Source: Enterobacter cancerogenus
GTDB lineage: Bacteria; Pseudomonadota; Gammaproteobacteria; Enterobacterales; Enterobacteriaceae
NCBI GenBank assembly: GCA_000773965.1
Contig: JRUP01000042.1
Location: 1 to 37,823 of the forward strand
Direction: 5' to 3'
DNA length: 37,823 bases
Under the pieces are notes generated by a model, which was not told the DNA's origin, searched no databases, and saw only the letters and a list, made by a program, of their open reading frames with translations. This document shows, piece by piece, positions 1-8,922 of this stretch (position 1 is its first letter; each line of letters begins with the position of its first letter). A program made the translations under genes and the position numbers.

Positions 1-318
1 GAAGCGCCGGGTGCATCACTGAGCTGGATAAGCACGAAGGCCGGCACCCGCCAGTACGGCGACATGCCGGGCAGCTGGGGTCTGATTCGCCTGCTGGATA
101 AGGCTCAGGTCAGCGCCAATCCGGGCATCAGCAGCAGCTGGCGGCTCACCTGGCAGGCTCCCGACGGCCGCCCGCTGAACTACATTCTGCGAACAGAAGC
201 GGGTGAGGGGCCGCTGGCGCTGCTGAAGCTGCGCAACTTCACGCTCCCGGCAGACATATTCATTATCAGTAACGCCCCGGACGTGCCGGATGAAACTTTT
301 GTCAGCGAGGAAGACTAA
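1..318 (+). CDS. tssM: Type VI secretion inner-membrane protein TssM (IcmF/VasK), C-terminal end only
   Basis: Only the last 105 codons are present; the gene starts left of the window and its frame is open from base 1. TssM is the large inner-membrane protein of the TssJLM complex that anchors the secretion machine; its C-terminal region is periplasmic. The visible part is the end of that domain, with the family-like stretch GDMPGSWGLIRLLDKAQV and a final beta-rich segment (NYILRTEAG, LLKLRNFTLPADIF). The stop codon overlaps the tssA start (TAATG), so the two are translationally coupled. The identification rests on this C-terminal similarity and on the tssA-F-G-J-E order that follows. Confidence 0.85.
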   Translation, partial: EAPGASLSWISTKAGTRQYGDMPGSWGLIRLLDKAQVSANPGISSSWRLTWQAPDGRPLNYILRTEAGEGPLALLKLRNFTLPADIFIISNAPDVPDETFVSEED

Positions 319-1898
319 TGCCACTGCAATCCCTGATTAATGCCTGCGGTGCGAATGTGGACCATCTTCGCGTGCTGGCCACGGCGTCTGTTTCGCTGTG
401 GGAGCCGTGGCTGAAACCCCTGGCGGGCACCCACGCAGCAGGCGAAGACCCGACCTACAACGATGCGTTCCAGCAGATGCAGGAAGAGATGAACCGTTTG
501 TCTGGCGCGGATACGGCGCTTATCTGCGCGCTGGCGGAGCAGCTACTGACGACGGAAGCCAAAGACATCCGCGTGGCAGTCTGGTACTGCTGGGCGCGAC
601 TGCAACAGGACGGTGAAGAAGGGTTCGCCGACGGTCTGGCCCTGCTAGCCGGCCTGCTACAGCACTTTGGTGATGCTCTGCATCCACAGCGGGCGCGCAG
701 TCGTGAGGCGGCGCTGGGCTTTCCCGCCAGCGCGCGCATGCTGGATACGCTGACGCTCTATCCTGAAGTGACGACCGCAACGGCGCAGCGTACCGTGGCG
801 GCGTTGCTGATGATTGATGACGTATGCAGAGCGCAGGGCGGGGCCGGCCTTGGCGGCCTTTATGGCGCGCTGGAGGCAAGGTTGCTGAGGGCAGGCGGTC
901 CGGATGCGGTTGTGCCCCAGACGGCGGCAGACGGTCCCGCATCCCAGTCGTCTTCAGCTTCCGCCGCCCCCGCTCTGGCGGCTATCAGCTCCGGGCGTGA
1001 TCTGCTGGACCAGGCACGAACGCTGGCCGCTTATCTTCGCGATCAGCCAGGCGGATGGCTGGCCGCGCATAGGCTGATGAAAACCATCCGTCATGACACG
1101 CTCAGCCAGCTGCCACCGTTGTCCGGTGACGGCAAAAGCCGTATCGAGCCACCCAAGCCGGACCAGCGCGCACAGCTTAAACGCCTGTGGCTGCAGCAGA
1201 GCTGGGCCGAACTGGCCGAGCAGGCCGACAGCCTGTTCAGCCGGGGCGGCAATCACTTCTGGCTTGACCTGCAGTGGTACCAGCACCAGGCGCAGCTGCG
1301 CTCGGGCAATGCGACGCTGGCGGCGATTGTTCAGGACGATCTGAAGGGCCTGCTGTCGCGCCTCAACGGGCTGGAAACGCTGGCTTTCAGTGACGGAATG
1401 CCGTTTGCGGATGAGGTGACCATGGGCTGGATCCAGCAGCATGTGCTGATGCCTGCTGGAGTGTTCGGAACGGAGACAGGCTCTGTGACTGCTGGCGCTG
1501 AAGATGATGTGCTGCAGCTGGAGAGCGAGGCCACTGATCTTGCAGACAGGGAAGGCATTGAGGCTGCGCTGGCCTGGCTGCAGCAACGCCCCGGCATCAC
1601 GTCACCTCGCCAGCAGTGGTTATTACGCTTGCTGATGGCCAGACTTGCCGAGCAATTTGGCCGTCAGGAAATGGCGCTTCATCTGCTATGTGCGCTCGAT
1701 ACGCAAGCGGAGAACATGGTACTAAGCGAATGGGAGCCGTCTCTGCTGTTTGAGGTGAAGTCTCGCAGACTCAAAATGCTGCGTGCACGAGCAGTTAGAG
1801 GGGGTACAGATAAGCTACAAACAAATAAGGAAATTGAGCTATTGATTTCAGGTCTTATTAGACTTGATCCCGCAAAGTCTGTTGCAATTTGTGGATGA
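318..1898 (+). CDS. tssA: Type VI secretion protein TssA, VasJ type
   Basis: The 526-residue product has an ImpA-type N-terminal domain (about residues 10-130), a linker rich in Ala, Ser and Pro (about 195-220) and a VasJ-type C-terminal region, for example FWLDLQWYQHQAQ and LLRLLMARLAEQFGRQEM. TssA proteins act in the cytoplasm, binding the baseplate and coordinating tube and sheath assembly. The ATG overlaps the tssM stop by one base. The last 40 or so codons (from about 1780) turn visibly AT-rich compared with the GC-rich body, although the ending ELLISGLIRLDPAKS still looks family-like. A second TssA-like gene lies at 6309, so the cluster encodes two ImpA-domain proteins. Confidence 0.88.
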   Translation: MPLQSLINACGANVDHLRVLATASVSLWEPWLKPLAGTHAAGEDPTYNDAFQQMQEEMNRLSGADTALICALAEQLLTTEAKDIRVAVWYCWARLQQDGEEGFADGLALLAGLLQHFGDALHPQRARSREAALGFPASARMLDTLTLYPEVTTATAQRTVAALLMIDDVCRAQGGAGLGGLYGALEARLLRAGGPDAVVPQTAADGPASQSSSASAAPALAAISSGRDLLDQARTLAAYLRDQPGGWLAAHRLMKTIRHDTLSQLPPLSGDGKSRIEPPKPDQRAQLKRLWLQQSWAELAEQADSLFSRGGNHFWLDLQWYQHQAQLRSGNATLAAIVQDDLKGLLSRLNGLETLAFSDGMPFADEVTMGWIQQHVLMPAGVFGTETGSVTAGAEDDVLQLESEATDLADREGIEAALAWLQQRPGITSPRQQWLLRLLMARLAEQFGRQEMALHLLCALDTQAENMVLSEWEPSLLFEVKSRRLKMLRARAVRGGTDKLQTNKEIELLISGLIRLDPAKSVAICG

Positions 1899-1978
1899 GT
1901 ATTTCGCTAACGACTAAGTGTGGTAATTAAGCCATATTTACTCATATCTAATATATTTTTAATAACCAAGGTGGATAT

Positions 1979-2326
1979 ATGCTTTCATTGATTCGTGTTG
2001 TCAATTTTATGGTTTCAATCATATTCCTTATTGGAGGTGTGTTGAGTTTTTTCCTTGGTGGGATGTTGATAGGTATATTCCCAGAGTTTGCTGCTTTTTC
2101 AATGCTCTTTGCAATCCTTCCAATAGTTTTAATCTTTCTTTCAATTCTGGGCTTATATGGCGTGCTAAATAATAACATCAAAGTACAGATGGCTTTTGAT
2201 ATTTTATTGCTTCCATTCTGGAATGTCGGAACTGTGATAGGTGCAGTTTGTTTAATCTTATTCTTAGTCGAGCGATATAAAGTCACTGGCAAATCGAATA
2301 GCTCCGACGCACCTGACAAGCCATAA
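1979..2326 (+). CDS. Small integral membrane protein of unknown function inside the T6SS cluster
   Basis: This 115-residue protein is not recognised. It has three or four hydrophobic segments (about residues 5-35, 38-62 and 74-96) and a short polar, Lys/Ser/Asp-rich C-terminus. AAGGTGG sits a few bases before the ATG, so the start is well supported. The gene is clearly more AT-rich than its neighbours and separates tssA from tssF, which are usually adjacent in this kind of cluster. Those traits suggest an acquired cargo gene. T6SS clusters often carry effector and immunity genes in such slots, and many immunity proteins against membrane toxins are small membrane proteins, but no partner effector is visible here and no function is assigned. 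Confidence 0.7.
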   Translation: MLSLIRVVNFMVSIIFLIGGVLSFFLGGMLIGIFPEFAAFSMLFAILPIVLIFLSILGLYGVLNNNIKVQMAFDILLLPFWNVGTVIGAVCLILFLVERYKVTGKSNSSDAPDKP

Positions 2327-2519
2327 TGTTTTTCTCTAGTTTTTAATTTTGCTTAATATTGCTCGGGCAAATCATTTAGCGAGCTGTAGTGAGTGAAAGT
2401 TAAATTCATTTGAAAAAATGGGTCGGTTTTATATCGCATAAAATATTCAGCTACATTGATTTTAATTGCTCCACAATAACTTCCAGTTGATACAGTCTAT
2501 TTACAGAAATAATTTTTTT

Positions 2520-4283
2520 ATGAAAGACTTAACTCTACGCTATTACGATAACGAAATGCGCTATCTGCGCGACGCCGCCAGAGAATTTGCCGAAACTCAC
2601 CCTGACCGCGCAGCCATGCTCAACCTGGACCGCGCAGGCACGCCAGATCCTTTTGTGGAACGCCTGCTGGAGGGATTTGCTTTTTCCGTCGGTCGACTGC
2701 GTCAGAAAATTGACGATGACCTGCCGGAGCTGACCGAAGGTCTGGTCAGCATGCTCTGGCCGCATTATCTGCGCACAATCCCTTCACTCAGCGTTGTGGC
2801 TCTCTCGCCTGATCTGCCGAAAATGAAAATGGCGGAGACAGCTCCCGCCGGGCTGGAGGTGTATTCTCGCCCGGTAGGCCCCAAAAATACTGTCTGCCAC
2901 TACCGCACCACAAAGCCGGTTACGCTTAATCCGCTGTCAATCTCAGGCGTGGTCATGGGCACTGAACTGGACGGACGTTCCGTGTTGCGTCTGCGCATAG
3001 CCAGCAGCGGGCAGGCGGACTGGAGCCAGTGTGACCTGCGCCATCTTAGCTTGTGGCTGGGAGAAGACGTGCCCGTGGCGACCGCGCTGCATCAGAGGCT
3101 GACCCGCCGTCAGGCCGCGATATACGTCCGCCTGGCCGGGCAGCAGGAGCGGATCGCCCTCAACGCCTGGTTCAGCCCGGGTGGATTTGGTGAGGACGAC
3201 AGGCTGTGGCCAAAGGGTGACAGCGCCTTCAGCGGCTATCAGTTGCTGCTGGAGTACTTTACCTTCCCGGAGAAGTTTCGCTTTGTGACCCTGAACGGAC
3301 TGGAAGCTACCCCTCTTCCACCCGGACTCACGGGGTTCGATATTGAGGTGGTATTCAGTGAGGCGTGGCAGAGTCATTTGCCGGTGACCGATGCTTCGCT
3401 GAAACTGCACTGCGTACCGGTGATTAACCTGTTCACGCTGGAAGCTGACCCGCTGACGGTTAACGGACTGGAGAGCGAGTACCTGCTGCGCGCGAAGCGC
3501 CTGCAGGACGGACATACCGAGATTTACTCGGTGGATGCAGTCAGCGGTTCAGGGCTGACCGGCGCGGCAGAGTACGTTCCGTTCACCAGCTTCCGGCATC
3601 GGGGCGGCATGATGCGACGCCTCGCACCTGAGCGCTATTTTCATACGCGCGTTCGAAAAGGCGTGACCGGGATGCACGAAACCTGGCTGATACTCGGCGG
3701 TCAGCAGTGGGAGGAGGGGGAGGAGCTTTCCCGCGATACGCTCTCGCTGCGCATCACCGGCACCAACGGCCAGCTTCCCCGTCGTGCGTTGCAGAGCACC
3801 CTGCTGGACCGCTGCGAACAGGTGTTGCAGACCCCTGTCACGGTGCGCAATCTGACTCGTCCGACACTTCCTGCTTATCCACCTGCTGAGGACCGCTTTC
3901 ACTGGCGGGTGCTGAGCCACCTCGGTTCCGGCTTCATCAATATGATGAATAGCGCAGAAGTGCTGCGCGGCACGCTGGCGTTGTACAACTGGCAGGATGA
4001 CGAACTCTGCAACCGCAGGCTGGATGCGATTCTTGACGTACAGCATCACCGTCTGCAGCGGTTTGAGTCTGGTTACCTGCTGCGTGGTCTTGACATTGAG
4101 GTGACGCTCGACAGTAGCGGTTTTACCGGTGATGGCGACATACACCTGTTTGGCGAGATGCTTAACCGTTTTTTGTCGCTTTACGCGGACATGAACCAGT
4201 TCATTCAGCTCTCCCTGATTATCCGGCCTGAAGGAAAATGCATCCGGTGGAAAGAGAATCACAGTCAGCGCCTGCCCGGCTAA
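2520..4283 (+). CDS. tssF: Type VI secretion baseplate protein TssF (ImpG/VasA)
   Basis: TssF is a cytoplasmic baseplate wedge component that works with TssG, TssE and TssK under the VgrG spike. The 587-residue product has the typical N-terminus MKDLTLRYYDNEMRYLRDAA and the highly conserved DDLPELTEGLVSMLWPHYL near residues 75-95; the length is normal for the family. The ATG at 2520 was chosen because the family begins at this point. A TTG 54 bases earlier would add an unsupported hydrophobic leader. There is no clear Shine-Dalgarno sequence, and the AT-rich run just before the start belongs to the inserted spacer. It overlaps tssG by 46 bases. Confidence 0.92.
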   Translation: MKDLTLRYYDNEMRYLRDAAREFAETHPDRAAMLNLDRAGTPDPFVERLLEGFAFSVGRLRQKIDDDLPELTEGLVSMLWPHYLRTIPSLSVVALSPDLPKMKMAETAPAGLEVYSRPVGPKNTVCHYRTTKPVTLNPLSISGVVMGTELDGRSVLRLRIASSGQADWSQCDLRHLSLWLGEDVPVATALHQRLTRRQAAIYVRLAGQQERIALNAWFSPGGFGEDDRLWPKGDSAFSGYQLLLEYFTFPEKFRFVTLNGLEATPLPPGLTGFDIEVVFSEAWQSHLPVTDASLKLHCVPVINLFTLEADPLTVNGLESEYLLRAKRLQDGHTEIYSVDAVSGSGLTGAAEYVPFTSFRHRGGMMRRLAPERYFHTRVRKGVTGMHETWLILGGQQWEEGEELSRDTLSLRITGTNGQLPRRALQSTLLDRCEQVLQTPVTVRNLTRPTLPAYPPAEDRFHWRVLSHLGSGFINMMNSAEVLRGTLALYNWQDDELCNRRLDAILDVQHHRLQRFESGYLLRGLDIEVTLDSSGFTGDGDIHLFGEMLNRFLSLYADMNQFIQLSLIIRPEGKCIRWKENHSQRLPG

Positions 4284-5335
4284 TCGTGCGGCTGGGCGAC
4301 CGCCTGCCGTATATGAATTTTTACCGCTTCTGTCAGCTTCTGGAAAGGAGCGACCCCGATGCACCTGTGCCGGGCAGCACTTGGCAGGTGCGGCACGAGC
4401 CAGTGCGCTTCCGGCCTCATCCCGGCATGGGCTTTCCGGCAGGAGAAATTCGCGGTGCAGAAGCGCCCGCTCATCCGCATCTGCCGCCCACGGTACGCAT
4501 TAATTTCATGGGGCTCTATGGCACGGCGTCTCCGCTGCCGTCGCATTACATTGATGATGTGACGCGGCAACGCGAAGGGCACGAGGCCACACAGGATTTT
4601 CTGGACATCTTCAGCCACCGCCTGACCACCCAGTTTTACCGCATCTGGCGAAAATACACCTACCCGGCGACTTTCGCTCCTGGTGGCACCGATGACACCT
4701 CTCAGTACCTGCTGGGGCTGGCGGGCCTGGGGATAAGCGGCTGTGCGCAGAATATCGCAACGCCGGTCTCGCGATTCCTGGCGTTGCTGCCGGTGATGCT
4801 GCTGCCCGGACGAACTGCGGAAGGCGTTACCTCACTGGTGAAGCTGCTGGCACCGGACACGCGCGCGCAGGTCATGCCCTGGGATCCCCGTCGTATTCCT
4901 CAGTCTTCCGTGCTGAATATGAGCACGCGCCACCCGGTCAGTCTGACGCACCGCCCGGTGATGGGGACGCATGCCACCGACGTCAACGGGCAGGTGTTGC
5001 TGAGACTGTTCACTGATAACAGTGAGGAAGTCCGGGGCTGGCTCCCCGGCGGCCAACTGCACGGCGACCTGATGGCGCTGTTGCACGTCTATCTGGGGGC
5101 AAAGCTGGATGCGCGACTGGAGCTGTGCGTGGATCGCACGCTGATGCCCGATGCGCAACTGAGCTGCCGTACGGGCGGGGCGCAACAACTGGGACGCACG
5201 ACGGTGCTGCCTCTGACACAACCCCCGGGCTCACGCGAGTCTGATCTGATAACCATTCAGCTTGGTCGCTATCAGCGCGTCCGAGTTCAACCTTCAAGGA
5301 TAGAAACCGATGAACAGGGCGACTACCGCTGGTAA
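4238..5335 (+). CDS. tssG: Type VI secretion baseplate protein TssG (ImpH/VasB)
   Basis: The 365-residue product has the family features PYMNFYRFCQLLE near residue 25, VRINFMGLYGTASPLPSHY near residue 86 and FLDIFSHRLTTQFYRIW near residue 121. TssG pairs with two TssF copies to form the baseplate wedge in the cytoplasm. The start lies 46 bases inside tssF, and the stop lies inside the start of tssJ, so tssF-tssG-tssJ form one overlapping transcriptional and probably translationally coupled unit. An alternative start further in (the Met of PYMNFY) would remove the overlap but would also remove conserved N-terminal residues (LIVRLGDRLPY), so the longer form is preferred. Confidence 0.9.
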   Translation: MHPVERESQSAPARLIVRLGDRLPYMNFYRFCQLLERSDPDAPVPGSTWQVRHEPVRFRPHPGMGFPAGEIRGAEAPAHPHLPPTVRINFMGLYGTASPLPSHYIDDVTRQREGHEATQDFLDIFSHRLTTQFYRIWRKYTYPATFAPGGTDDTSQYLLGLAGLGISGCAQNIATPVSRFLALLPVMLLPGRTAEGVTSLVKLLAPDTRAQVMPWDPRRIPQSSVLNMSTRHPVSLTHRPVMGTHATDVNGQVLLRLFTDNSEEVRGWLPGGQLHGDLMALLHVYLGAKLDARLELCVDRTLMPDAQLSCRTGGAQQLGRTTVLPLTQPPGSRESDLITIQLGRYQRVRVQPSRIETDEQGDYRW

Positions 5336-5849
5336 AACGCTTCTCCCTCTTGTGCTGGCGTTGAGCGTCAGCGGCTGCGGTTTGACGCAGAAAGTATCTG
5401 AGGGTACCGCCTCCATAACCAAATCCATTTTTTACAAACAAATACGTACATTGCATCTCGATTTTCGCGCCCGTGAAGGGGCAAACCGCAATGCGCAGGG
5501 CGTCGCGCTCTCAACCGTGGTGCGCATATGGCAACTCAAGGACAGTAAAGCCTTTGACGCTTCAGACTATCCTTCGCTGCTTGCTGCTGACAGTCTGGTA
5601 CTGAAGGCGGATCTACTGGCACAAAAGGACATACTCATCCGACCGGGTGAGTCGGTCAGTATTGATATGCCTATGGACGATAAAGCGGAGTTCGTGGCGG
5701 TGGCCGGCCTCTTCCTCTCGCCGGACACTCAGGATGATCAGTGGCGACTGCTGCTGACCCGCGATGATCTCGACCCGGTTAAGGCGCGGGTGATTGAACT
5801 GGGTGACGGTACACTGACTTTGGTCGCGGAAAAGGCTAAAAGACCCTGA
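5310..5849 (+). CDS. tssJ: Type VI secretion outer-membrane lipoprotein TssJ (SciN/VasD)
   Basis: The 179-residue product starts with a lipoprotein signal peptide: a basic N-terminus, a hydrophobic run (LLPLVLAL) and the lipobox VSGC with the lipidated Cys at residue 23. TssJ is anchored in the outer membrane and binds the periplasmic end of TssM. The mature part has the family pattern LHLDFRAREGANRN, ALSTVVRIWQLKD and IRPGESVSIDM, expected for the transthyretin-like beta-sandwich. It overlaps tssG by 26 bases and touches tssE (TGATG). Confidence 0.9.
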   Translation: MNRATTAGKTLLPLVLALSVSGCGLTQKVSEGTASITKSIFYKQIRTLHLDFRAREGANRNAQGVALSTVVRIWQLKDSKAFDASDYPSLLAADSLVLKADLLAQKDILIRPGESVSIDMPMDDKAEFVAVAGLFLSPDTQDDQWRLLLTRDDLDPVKARVIELGDGTLTLVAEKAKRP

Positions 5850-6289
5850 TGATGCCTTCACTTTATGAGATCCTTTACGGCAATTTTAGTGGCGGGCTGG
5901 CGCTCGATGCCGTGAGCGAACGGGACCAGGTCATTCTTTCGGTGCTGGATAATCTGCAGCGCATCCTCAATACCCGTGCTGGTTCAATTGCACACATCCC
6001 CGATTATGGACTGCCGGATATGACGCGCATTCTGCAGGGGATGCCGGGCACTGCGCATCTGCTGCTTCACACCTTTTCAAGCGTGTTGCTGAAGTACGAA
6101 CCGCGCCTTAAGCGTATTGAGGTGGCATTGCTGGAACAAACGTTGCCAGGCGAATTGCGCTACGCCATTGAAGCCGAACTCACCGGTATTGGCCTGGTGC
6201 GCTATGGCACGGAATTCAAACCAGAGGGCAGAGTGTTGCTGCGTCACTTAAAGCAACAGCAGTTAATGGGCAGTGGTTTGACGGGTTAA
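5849..6289 (+). CDS. tssE: Type VI secretion baseplate protein TssE (gp25-like)
   Basis: The 146-residue product is a phage gp25/lysozyme-like baseplate protein that nucleates sheath assembly. Family hallmarks are visible: the MPSLYEILYGNF start, ILNTRAGSIAHIPDYGLPD near residues 40-58 and the conserved EPRLKRIEV motif near residue 84. Two adjacent ATGs (5849 and 5852) are possible starts. The first overlaps the tssJ stop and the second matches the usual family N-terminus, so the true start may be three bases later. Confidence 0.9.
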   Translation: MMPSLYEILYGNFSGGLALDAVSERDQVILSVLDNLQRILNTRAGSIAHIPDYGLPDMTRILQGMPGTAHLLLHTFSSVLLKYEPRLKRIEVALLEQTLPGELRYAIEAELTGIGLVRYGTEFKPEGRVLLRHLKQQQLMGSGLTG

Positions 6290-6308
6290 ACAAGGAAGGT
6301 TGTTGAAT

Positions 6309-7436
6309 ATGAATCAGGTGATTAAAACCGGTGCAGATCCGCGCACCTTACCAGGCTATTCCCAGTTGCGGGAAGAGATGAGTAAGCTGACGCATCCCGC
6401 CCGGCCCGATGTTGATTGGGGGAAAGTGGAGAGACTCACGCTGGGGTTGTTTGAACAAAATGGACTGGAGTTGCAGAGTGCGGCCTGGTTCACTTTGGCG
6501 CGTGCCAACAACGCGGGTTTGAGGGGGCTCAATGAAGGCTTGAATCTGATTGACGCGCTGGTGGTACATCAGTGGTCGATTTTCTGGCCGCTGGCGATTG
6601 ATGCGCGCGCCGATATCCTCAGCGTGATGTTTCGACGTCTACAAAGTCTCTACCGTGGCTGGCAGGTGGAGGGCAGCGAGATGGCGGCGCAGCTATTAGA
6701 AACGGAGCGGTTGCTGATATCCTTGCGTGAAGCGTTGTTACGTTTTGGTATCAGGGAATTCGCGCAGGCCAATACGTTATTGCATCAGGTCAAACACTCC
6801 ATAACGCAGCTTCAAGAAAGACTGCCCTCTCCGGTACAGCTTATTCCGGCAGCACTCAACAGTGAACACCACAGCCATCCGGCTCGCGTTTATGTGGTCT
6901 ATCCTGATGCGGATGAGCAGCAAGACGCGCCCACAACGGCATCATCATTAAAATCATTTGTGAGTGGGGCCTGCTGTGCCTTACTTGCTGGCGTTTTAGT
7001 CTTTGTCTGTGGCAGTTGGTATCGATACGAACAGCATCAGCACTTGATGGCCTCTCAAGCCCTGCTCGAACAACAGCGCAGAGAGAAACAAGCGATATCG
7101 TTGGAAAAATTACAGAGCTGGCATCGTGGTATGGCGCAGTTGGAAAATATGGCTGAACAACTCAATGGACTAGATAAAACTAAAGGGAAATATCTCACGG
7201 TGAGTGAGCTTAAAACGGGGATTTTTTCCGCGATGCAGGCCTTTAACCAGCAGATTCCGGTTGAAGAGCAGCTTCGACGTTATGCCGAGGGTAATGGTGA
7301 TCAGCTGAGTGAACAAACGCAGACGGGATTACTGTTAAAACAGCTGATGTTTCGTTATCAACTCATACAACAGGACAACGCAGAGTCGCTCACCGATCGG
7401 GAAAAAGCCAATCTAAATCAAAGTCGTACCAGGTAG
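6309..7436 (+). CDS. VasL-type, membrane-anchored TssA-like protein of the T6SS
   Basis: The 375-residue product has an ImpA-related N-terminal domain (about residues 8-110, including SAAWFTLARANN), one transmembrane segment at about 215-237 (LLAGVLVFVCGSW) and a charged helical C-terminal VasL region. VasL/TagA-type proteins are accessory TssA-like factors linked to sheath anchoring or arrest at the membrane; whether this one does the same is inferred. The ATG at 6309 was chosen because AAGGAAGG (6292-6299) sits nine bases before it; two TTG codons at 6300 and 6303 are too close to that site. It is the last gene before a clear terminator at 7540. Confidence 0.8.
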   Translation: MNQVIKTGADPRTLPGYSQLREEMSKLTHPARPDVDWGKVERLTLGLFEQNGLELQSAAWFTLARANNAGLRGLNEGLNLIDALVVHQWSIFWPLAIDARADILSVMFRRLQSLYRGWQVEGSEMAAQLLETERLLISLREALLRFGIREFAQANTLLHQVKHSITQLQERLPSPVQLIPAALNSEHHSHPARVYVVYPDADEQQDAPTTASSLKSFVSGACCALLAGVLVFVCGSWYRYEQHQHLMASQALLEQQRREKQAISLEKLQSWHRGMAQLENMAEQLNGLDKTKGKYLTVSELKTGIFSAMQAFNQQIPVEEQLRRYAEGNGDQLSEQTQTGLLLKQLMFRYQLIQQDNAESLTDREKANLNQSRTR

Positions 7437-7539
7437 ACTTCTGAAATCAGCGCTAAACCAGTAAAACAGATTGAATCCAATGGGTGGGCAGGTTACAACG
7501 TTGCAAAACCATGAATGGATGCTGGTGCAGTATCGACAA

Positions 7540-7564
7540 CCCTCCTGACCCGGAGGGCTTTTTT
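7540..7564 (+). terminator. Rho-independent terminator of the T6SS operon
   Basis: CCCTCC, a six-base loop and GGAGGG form a perfect GC-rich stem, followed by C and six T residues. It lies about 100 bases after the VasL-type gene and just before the sensor kinase, which marks the end of the secretion cluster transcript. Confidence 0.88.
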
Positions 7565-7586
7565 ATCGCTTTAACAACGGAAAACT

Positions 7587-8918
7587 ATGCCTCACACTTA
7601 CCGCCCATGGATGAAAAGGTATTGGCTGGTCTGGCTACTTCTCACGCTGGTGACTTTGTTCGCATTACTTGCCGAACAAATCCTGGATCAACGGCGCACG
7701 CGTGAAGCGGAATTCCATCAGCAGTTCAGTCGTATTGCGGCCTATTTAACGCAGAATGAAACTCTGTTGCCATTATTGACGGGTGATGAAAACCTCACTG
7801 AATTGCAGAAGAAATTTCCACAAATCGTGCAGCTTGAGCACACACAGAACAGGCCGCTAACCGGCCCGCGGTTTGAAGATGCCAGCGAAGGACGTTACTG
7901 GCTGTATAACCCTTATCGACAATTCCGCATGCTGGTGGATTTGCATTTTGCCGTGCAAGCCCCAGAGGTCGGGCTGGCACTTGCATTTCATATTCATGCT
8001 CAGCCCGCAATATCAACTTCGGCCTATTCTGAAACGGCGCGATGGCAATGGCAGCGTCCGTTTATCAACCTCTACCAACCTTTTCTGATTAAAGGCAGCG
8101 CGAATCCTGATTGGCGTGCGCTGCATGTCGCTCCGCCCCTGCTGGCGTTGATGTTGTGGCTCATCATCGGTTTTCTCGGTTGGGAATTATTGCGTCACTG
8201 GCGACAAAACGTCGAAATGCGTCTGCGGGCTGACTATTTCCAGCGCACGCGGCGTGAATCTTTGGGTGAATTCACGGCGGGTATCATCCATGAAATTAAC
8301 CAGCCGCTCACCGCGATTAACACGTGGTTACACACCAGCCAGCTGCTGCTTAAACAAGGCAAACACGATAGCCTGCCGCAGACACTCGGTGCCATCAGTT
8401 TACAAACTGAACGATTGGCCGGATTGCTGCAACGTTTTCGCGACATTGTCAGCGAACGCCCGGTGGCAATGACTGCGATCGGTGTTGAATCAACATGGCG
8501 GCGAGTCACGGTGCTATTACAACAAGAACTGGATGCGGGCGCTGTGGTGCTTCATCAGCAGTTTCAGCATGACCACGCGCGCGTTATCGGCGACGAACAA
8601 TGGCTCGAACAGGTCTTTCACAATCTGCTACAAAATGCGATCCACATGCAGCAAGGGCAGGCGGATGCGTGGGTGGCTATCACTTCAGAACGCCTGGCGC
8701 ACGAGATTAAAATCATCATCAGTGATAACGGACCAGGCTTTTCTGTCGAAGGATTAGCGCAGGCCTGTATGCCGTTTTACAGCTCGCGACCAGAAAGCAT
8801 GGGGCTTGGCATGACGCTGGTTGAGAGCTTGATGTTACGCATGAATGGCCAGCTGCGGCTGGCAAACCGCGCCGAAGGCGGCGCGGAAATCACCCTAATT
8901 TTCCCACTGGCGGAGTAA
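7587..8918 (+). CDS. Membrane sensor histidine kinase
   Basis: The 443-residue product is an inner-membrane two-component kinase. Transmembrane segments lie at about residues 11-29 and 183-203, enclosing a roughly 150-residue periplasmic sensor domain. The cytoplasmic part has the H-box FTAGIIHEINQPLTAINTW with phospho-accepting His235, the N-box FHNLLQNAI (about 344-352), the G1 box SDNGPG (379-384) and the G2 box MGLGM (405-409). The topology resembles DctB-like kinases. It is followed four bases later by its response regulator. The sensed signal is unknown; the HbpS-like gene downstream suggests haem or redox stress, by analogy with the Streptomyces SenS system. Confidence 0.88.
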   Translation: MPHTYRPWMKRYWLVWLLLTLVTLFALLAEQILDQRRTREAEFHQQFSRIAAYLTQNETLLPLLTGDENLTELQKKFPQIVQLEHTQNRPLTGPRFEDASEGRYWLYNPYRQFRMLVDLHFAVQAPEVGLALAFHIHAQPAISTSAYSETARWQWQRPFINLYQPFLIKGSANPDWRALHVAPPLLALMLWLIIGFLGWELLRHWRQNVEMRLRADYFQRTRRESLGEFTAGIIHEINQPLTAINTWLHTSQLLLKQGKHDSLPQTLGAISLQTERLAGLLQRFRDIVSERPVAMTAIGVESTWRRVTVLLQQELDAGAVVLHQQFQHDHARVIGDEQWLEQVFHNLLQNAIHMQQGQADAWVAITSERLAHEIKIIISDNGPGFSVEGLAQACMPFYSSRPESMGLGMTLVESLMLRMNGQLRLANRAEGGAEITLIFPLAE

Positions 8919-8922
8919 CGGA

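Noticed and set aside
954..1586. 210-codon open frame antisense to tssA
   Set aside because: Shadow of tssA with no ribosome binding site or recognisable domain.
3549..4364. 271-codon open frame antisense to tssF
   Set aside because: It lies entirely across tssF and tssG, which have strong family matches; the frame is a by-product of GC-rich codon use and its translation resembles no known protein.
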